From SVTX01 sp045577415 (GTDB lineage: Bacteria; Bacillota; Clostridia; Oscillospirales; CAG-272), in assembly GCA_045577415.1 (NCBI GenBank), contig JAZNII010000076.1, positions 1 to 32,670 of the forward strand: a DNA stretch of 32,670 nucleotides, written 5' to 3'. The notes under the pieces are model-generated. The model made no database searches. It was not told the DNA's origin and was given only the letters and a program-made list of their open reading frames with translations. Shown one piece after another: positions 29,129 through 32,670 of the stretch. Position 1 is the first letter of the stretch. The number at the start of each line of letters is the position of its first letter. A program made the position numbers and the translations under genes.

Positions 29129-32068
29129 ATGACGGCAGAAAAGAAAAAAGTGTATGGCAATATGCGGATCATGGCGATCCAAGGCAAAGACCTGTTTCGC
29201 GCCGAAGCGATTACCGCGCTGAAGAACGGAAAGCTCAACGCCGACAAATTCGACGGCATCATCGACGAGAGCCTTGACACAGACAAGCTGTGCGAGGTGT
29301 ATAAGGCACACGAAGCCGAGATGGGATATCCCTACCTTGCGGAAAAGAAATATTGCAGAGCCATTGTCAGCGTGTCCTTCGATTACGCTGTAAAGGAGTT
29401 CGAGCAATTCGGACGTTGCTTTGTGCGTTACGGTCATACTGTCACCGATGCGGATATGCAAGACCACGCCTGTGTGCGTGAGGTGGGAGGCGTGCCTACG
29501 CTCATAGCAATCGAAATCCCCTACGAGAACGATAAGAGCTACGCTCCCGTGGAGAATCCTCTCTCTGCCGAGCTTCTCGGAAAGTATTTCGAGTACGATG
29601 CAGAAAAGAAGGAATACAAACGGAGCAAGAAGGATATTCCTTCTGCCGTGAAATGCGAGGAAATCCGAGAGCAGCTCTACACCCACGGCTTTGACATTGA
29701 CGGCATCCACTATGTGCGTTATAAGCGAAGCGCAGGTTCAAGCCGTGACGGTCGCTGTTTGTTTATCGCAGAGCCACTCTATGCAGATATGATGGCTTGG
29801 AGTGCCTGCGGTCTTTCTGCGGATAGTGTTTCGGATCAGGCATCGTGGCAGGCGTATATTGCTTTGACTCTCAGTAGCATCGAAAGCACAATCAGGCTTC
29901 CAAAAAAAGCGCTCCTCATCATTCCCGATAAGGTCAGTCGTTTTACTACCAAAGCCATATGCGTAAAGGAAGATGCAACCGTAGGACTTACGGCAGAGGA
30001 AGAAGAAACCGAGATTGAGAACGTGATATGGGATGGCGAAGCTCTCCTTGACGTGAGCGAGTTCGAGAACGCAGGCTACGGAGATAAAGGCATGATGCTC
30101 CTTCGTAACCGCTTCTTCAAAACCTGTGCGTTCAATACGAATCTGCAAAAGTGGTTCAAAGATAAAGGCATCACTACCGTCGGACAGCTTGCAGGCTACA
30201 CCACCGCGCGAAAGGTCGAGGACATCAAGCTCGTCATTACCGAAAGCAGCCTCAAATACCTCAAGTTTATGCCGAAAGGTATGAGCCTTGGCGAAGCCTT
30301 CAAGTCGTGGCTTGATGCCGTGTATGAAGGAAAGACCACATCCACCTTCGGCGTGGTCAAGACCGACAAGAAGCCTTTGCATATGTTCGGTAATATGGTG
30401 TACACCAACTATCAGCTGATCAATACCATCAATGCGGCACCCGAGCAGATAGCAAAATTTTTAGCGCCTACGCTCGACTACCTTGGCAAGATACAGTCCG
30501 ATCCTATGTTCCTCCGCTATTATGCCAAGGTCGCAAGCTACGATCATATCACAGACGGACTTGCACCGATGAATGTGGAGAATTACCGCCACCGTGTTAT
30601 TATGGATATGATGGCGCGGACGGAGGATTTTCAGCGGACGGACTTCTATAAGACCTACCGTGACGAGCTGTGCCGTAGCTTCAAGGAGCGTATGAAAAAG
30701 GGCAAGATATTGGTCGAGGGCAACTATCAGACCATATTCGGCAACCCTTATGAATTCTTGTATGCGACGGTACACAAGGACTACGAGCCGACCGAGTCGC
30801 TACTGTTTGAGGAAAACGAAGCCTATACCAACAGATTTGAGGACGGCGAATGGTTGCTCTGTGCGAGAAGCCCACACATCACGATGGGAAATCTTTATAT
30901 CGTGCAGAACCGAAGCTACGAGGAAATCGACGAATACTTCAACCTTACCGCTGCCATTGTTTGCGTGAACGCTATCGGCAATAATATTCAGCAAAGGCTG
31001 AACGGTTGCGATTACGATTCGGATACCATGCTCGTAACGCCGAACAAGCTCCTCTGCGATCCTGCCAATGAGGAATACTATCATTACGGTGTTCCCGTGT
31101 GCAAGATCGATCCCATCGGAAAGACCGACTATGAGAATTCTCCAAAGGGGCTTGCGAAGCTGGACGTTGCTATTTCCAATAACCTTATCGGGGATATCGT
31201 CAATCTATCACAATTCCTCAATAGCCTTTATTGGAACGAGATTGCCTACGGCAGAAGCATGGACGAGGTCAAGTGGATCTACCTTGACGTGTGCAAGCTC
31301 GCCGTTCTTTCGGGCATGGAGATCGACAAGGCAAAGAGAATGTATGCGGTGAATGCAGGCAAGGTCTTGCGTATTCTCAAAAAGCCGAGAGATGCCTATA
31401 AAAAGCATAACGGCGGCAAGCTCCCCGAATTCTTCCGCTTCATCACCGAGGGCGAAGCTCCCGAAACAGATGAGTCGGTCACGCTCAATACTCCGATGTC
31501 ATTCCTCTACGATATCGTCGAGGGATACAAGAGTCAGGTGAAGAAAACGCGCAACGTTCCTCTCTCGGAGCTGTTCGAGCTTGATGCAACGGACTGCGGT
31601 GCTAACGATACGCACAAGAAGCAAAATATTATAAAAATTGTTTCGGAAGCGGAGAAAGCAATCCGTGTGTTGATGCTGAAAGCGCAGAACGCCGAGGACG
31701 ATGACAAAGCCATCTTCATGGAGAAAGCGCAAGAAATATTTGAGCGTTGTCTTTCTGCCGTGAGCAAGAATGTTGTCAACGACCATATCCTCTGCCTGCT
31801 CCTCAAGGAGCTTGATAAAAAGAAGGATAGCGCAGTATCAAGATGCAGACATCTGCTGTTCGCATGCCTTGTGTATGAGGACGGTCGCAGGCTACTCTCC
31901 AAGGTCAAGGGAGCGCGGGATTACATTTATCCCGAACTCGTATTCTGGAATAGTGATCCCGGCGAAGCGTGGAATCTCATCACGAAAAATATCCTCGGAT
32001 ACCTTCATGTGATCATAGATAACTCGCAGAACACCGAGCAGCTTGAAGAAAAATTCTATCCAAAATAA
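29129..32068 (+). CDS. Putative single-chain two-barrel RNA polymerase (YonO / QDE-1 RdRP-like), 979 aa
   Basis: Large protein with marks of the double-psi beta-barrel polymerase superfamily (cellular RNAP, eukaryotic RdRP, phage YonO). The catalytic signature is NGCDYDSDTMLVT, with three metal-binding Asp at D628, D630 and D632; it aligns with NADFDGD of RNAP and DxDGD of RdRP, with Ser replacing Gly. Upstream, A-R580-S-P-H-ITMGN resembles the R-x-P / RNPxxxPGD element of the same barrel. An earlier segment (YKRSAGSSRDGRCLFI; WDGEALLDVSEF at about 300; MMLLRNRFFKTC) resembles the first barrel of RdRP/YonO proteins. The last 250 residues are helical. AAAGGAGG and a promoter precede it, and a strong terminator follows. 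No other polymerase subunit is near. DNA- versus RNA-templated activity cannot be told. Confidence 0.72.
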   Translation: MTAEKKKVYGNMRIMAIQGKDLFRAEAITALKNGKLNADKFDGIIDESLDTDKLCEVYKAHEAEMGYPYLAEKKYCRAIVSVSFDYAVKEFEQFGRCFVRYGHTVTDADMQDHACVREVGGVPTLIAIEIPYENDKSYAPVENPLSAELLGKYFEYDAEKKEYKRSKKDIPSAVKCEEIREQLYTHGFDIDGIHYVRYKRSAGSSRDGRCLFIAEPLYADMMAWSACGLSADSVSDQASWQAYIALTLSSIESTIRLPKKALLIIPDKVSRFTTKAICVKEDATVGLTAEEEETEIENVIWDGEALLDVSEFENAGYGDKGMMLLRNRFFKTCAFNTNLQKWFKDKGITTVGQLAGYTTARKVEDIKLVITESSLKYLKFMPKGMSLGEAFKSWLDAVYEGKTTSTFGVVKTDKKPLHMFGNMVYTNYQLINTINAAPEQIAKFLAPTLDYLGKIQSDPMFLRYYAKVASYDHITDGLAPMNVENYRHRVIMDMMARTEDFQRTDFYKTYRDELCRSFKERMKKGKILVEGNYQTIFGNPYEFLYATVHKDYEPTESLLFEENEAYTNRFEDGEWLLCARSPHITMGNLYIVQNRSYEEIDEYFNLTAAIVCVNAIGNNIQQRLNGCDYDSDTMLVTPNKLLCDPANEEYYHYGVPVCKIDPIGKTDYENSPKGLAKLDVAISNNLIGDIVNLSQFLNSLYWNEIAYGRSMDEVKWIYLDVCKLAVLSGMEIDKAKRMYAVNAGKVLRILKKPRDAYKKHNGGKLPEFFRFITEGEAPETDESVTLNTPMSFLYDIVEGYKSQVKKTRNVPLSELFELDATDCGANDTHKKQNIIKIVSEAEKAIRVLMLKAQNAEDDDKAIFMEKAQEIFERCLSAVSKNVVNDHILCLLLKELDKKKDSAVSRCRHLLFACLVYEDGRRLLSKVKGARDYIYPELVFWNSDPGEAWNLITKNILGYLHVIIDNSQNTEQLEEKFYPK

Positions 32069-32084
32069 TTCCTGCCAACACCAT

Positions 32085-32122
32085 GAGTGTCGAGAAAAAA
32101 TCTCGGCACTCTCTTTTTTTTA
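32085..32122 (+). terminator. Strong terminator after the polymerase-like gene
   Basis: A 10-bp stem GAGTGTCGAG / CTCGGCACTC (one G-U pair) with a 7-nt loop is followed by a long T run (32112-32122). Confidence 0.92.
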
Positions 32123-32166
32123 TTCTCAAAACCAAAATCAAATTTTATAAAAGGAGTTCTACTACC

Positions 32167-32241
32167 ATGAAAACTTATGAAACCAAAACCGACAGAAGAA
32201 AAACAAGAAGGAGGTACTGCCTTGAGATACTACGATCCTAA
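32167..32241 (+). CDS. Possible 24-aa basic leader peptide
   Basis: ATG at 32167 with AAGGAG about ten bases upstream; the product is MKTYETKTDRRKTRRRYC and ends ILRS. It runs past the ribosome site and start of the following gene in another frame, so translating it could control access to that start. It may equally be an untranslated leader. Confidence 0.35.
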   Translation: MKTYETKTDRRKTRRRYCLEILRS

Positions 32242-32436
32242 ACGCAGAGATAACCCCGGCGATTTCTTTCCAATGCCGAAGGCTGTGTTCCGTCTCGGAC
32301 TTGACTACGGCGAGATCGCTCTCCTTGCATTCCTCATGTACTGCGAGGACAGGAAAACCTTCACCTGCCATCCGAGCTATGCTACCATCGGGAGCGCACT
32401 GGGTATGAGCAACAACACCGTCAAGAAATATGTAGA
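32222..32436 (+). CDS. Helix-turn-helix replication-initiator-like protein, 3' truncated at contig end
   Basis: I chose the TTG at 32222 because AAGGAGG (32209-32215) sits six bases upstream; an in-frame ATG at 32177 lacks a well-spaced site. About 71 residues are present: RRDNPGDFFPMPKAVFRLGL, then LLAFLMYCEDRKTFTCHPSY, then an HTH ATIGSALGMSNNTVKKYV. This is the N-terminal domain of the HTH (RepA/DnaD-like) proteins common in Gram-positive conjugative elements. The natural sequence stops at about 32436 where adapter begins; the continuing frame (after KKYVE) is not biological. Its presence suggests a second mobile element at the right end. Confidence 0.75.
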
Positions 32437-32520
32437 AAGTCGGAGGCCAAGCGGTCTTAGGAAGACAAGTGTTAACTACAACTCCTTGGCTCACAGAACG
32501 ACATGGCTACGATCCGACTT
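32437..32520. other. Sequencing adapter (DNBSEQ/MGI type) with 10-base index
   Basis: 32437-32468 reads AAGTCGGAGGCCAAGC... as in the MGI/BGISEQ forward adapter. 32469-32478 is a 10-base index, and 32479-32520 (from CAACTCCTTGGCTC) is the reverse complement of the second adapter. Recognised from memory of these adapter sequences. Not genomic. Confidence 0.93.
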
Positions 32521-32623
32521 GTGCGATCTCTCCGTGGTCAAGTCCGAGACGGAACACAGCCTTCGGCATAGGAAAGAAATCGCCGGGGTTATCTCTGCGT
32601 TTAGGATCGTAGTATCTCAAGGC
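32521..32623. repeat. Artefactual inverted copy of 32219-32321
   Basis: These 103 bases are the reverse complement of 32219-32321 with about four mismatches, and are bounded on both sides by adapter. This is what a short library insert read through into adapter and assembled into the contig looks like. Confidence 0.92.
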
Positions 32624-32670
32624 AAGTCGGAGGCCAAGCGGTCTTAGGAAGACAAGTGTTAACTACAACT
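32624..32670. other. Second adapter copy at the contig end
   Basis: Adapter again (32624-32655), then the same 10-base index (32656-32665) and the first five bases of the second adapter. Identical to 32437-32483. Confidence 0.93.

Noticed and set aside
32219..32623. Large inverted repeat at the right end as a transposon end or genuine palindrome
   Set aside because: The second arm is enclosed by sequencing adapter with an index, so it is a library artefact.
32177..32647. 156-aa frame extending to the contig end
   Set aside because: Everything after about residue 87 is translated adapter and an inverted artefact; only the HTH part to 32436 is real.

Overview
The window looks like a contig from a low-to-mid GC Clostridia-type Firmicute, probably from a gut or similar metagenome (inference). 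The grounds are strong AGGAGG ribosome sites, sigma-A promoters with 17-bp spacers, some TTG/GTG starts, families typical of Clostridia (DUF6809, DUF5714, CotJC-type manganese catalase, DUF2188) and 11-bp-phased Pho boxes. The contig ends in sequencing adapter: from about 32437 to 32670 the bases are DNBSEQ/MGI-type adapter, a 10-base index and an inverted copy of nearby sequence, so the last 234 bases are not genome.

Bases 97-17686 form an integrated genomic island. It is bounded by two identical 49-bp copies of the 3' half of a tRNA-Pro(TGG) gene, read on the minus strand. Each copy is followed by about 130 bp of related arm-like sequence, and neither copy has its tRNA 5' half. From the left, the island carries: a minus-strand operon of three small proteins (71-aa, DUF2188 and a 41-aa basic protein); a plus-strand operon with an ISL3-transposase-derived zinc-ribbon protein coupled to a type I restriction-modification system (hsdM, hsdS, hsdR); an MmcQ/YjbR protein; an AAA ATPase with a DUF4143-type C-terminus whose promoter is flanked by two palindromic repeats; a small pair including DUF6809; a LexA-type repressor with two operators; an excisionase-like HTH protein; a ribbon-helix-helix protein; two adjacent tyrosine integrases; and an AT-rich two-gene module of a PIN-domain protein and a partner. 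No relaxase or conjugation machinery is present, so this is an integrative defence island rather than a complete conjugative element.

Right of the second att copy lie a manganese catalase, a second DUF6809 gene, and a phosphate-starvation locus on the minus strand (pstS-pstC-pstA-pstB-phoU-response regulator-histidine kinase). A Na/Pi cotransporter with a PhoU-like tail diverges from pstS. Four Pho half-sites in the shared intergenic region probably let the PhoB/PhoR-type pair control both directions. A DUF5714 gene overlapping an LMW-PTP/arsenate-reductase gene follows.

The right end carries the most unusual gene: a 979-aa protein with the sequence marks of a single-chain two-barrel RNA polymerase (YonO / eukaryotic RdRP, QDE-1 superfamily), with the metal-binding DxDxD at D628-Y-D-S-D632 and an upstream R-S-P element. 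After a strong terminator comes the start of a HTH replication-initiator-like gene, cut by the adapter. These last genes may belong to a second, tandem mobile element whose far end lies outside the window.
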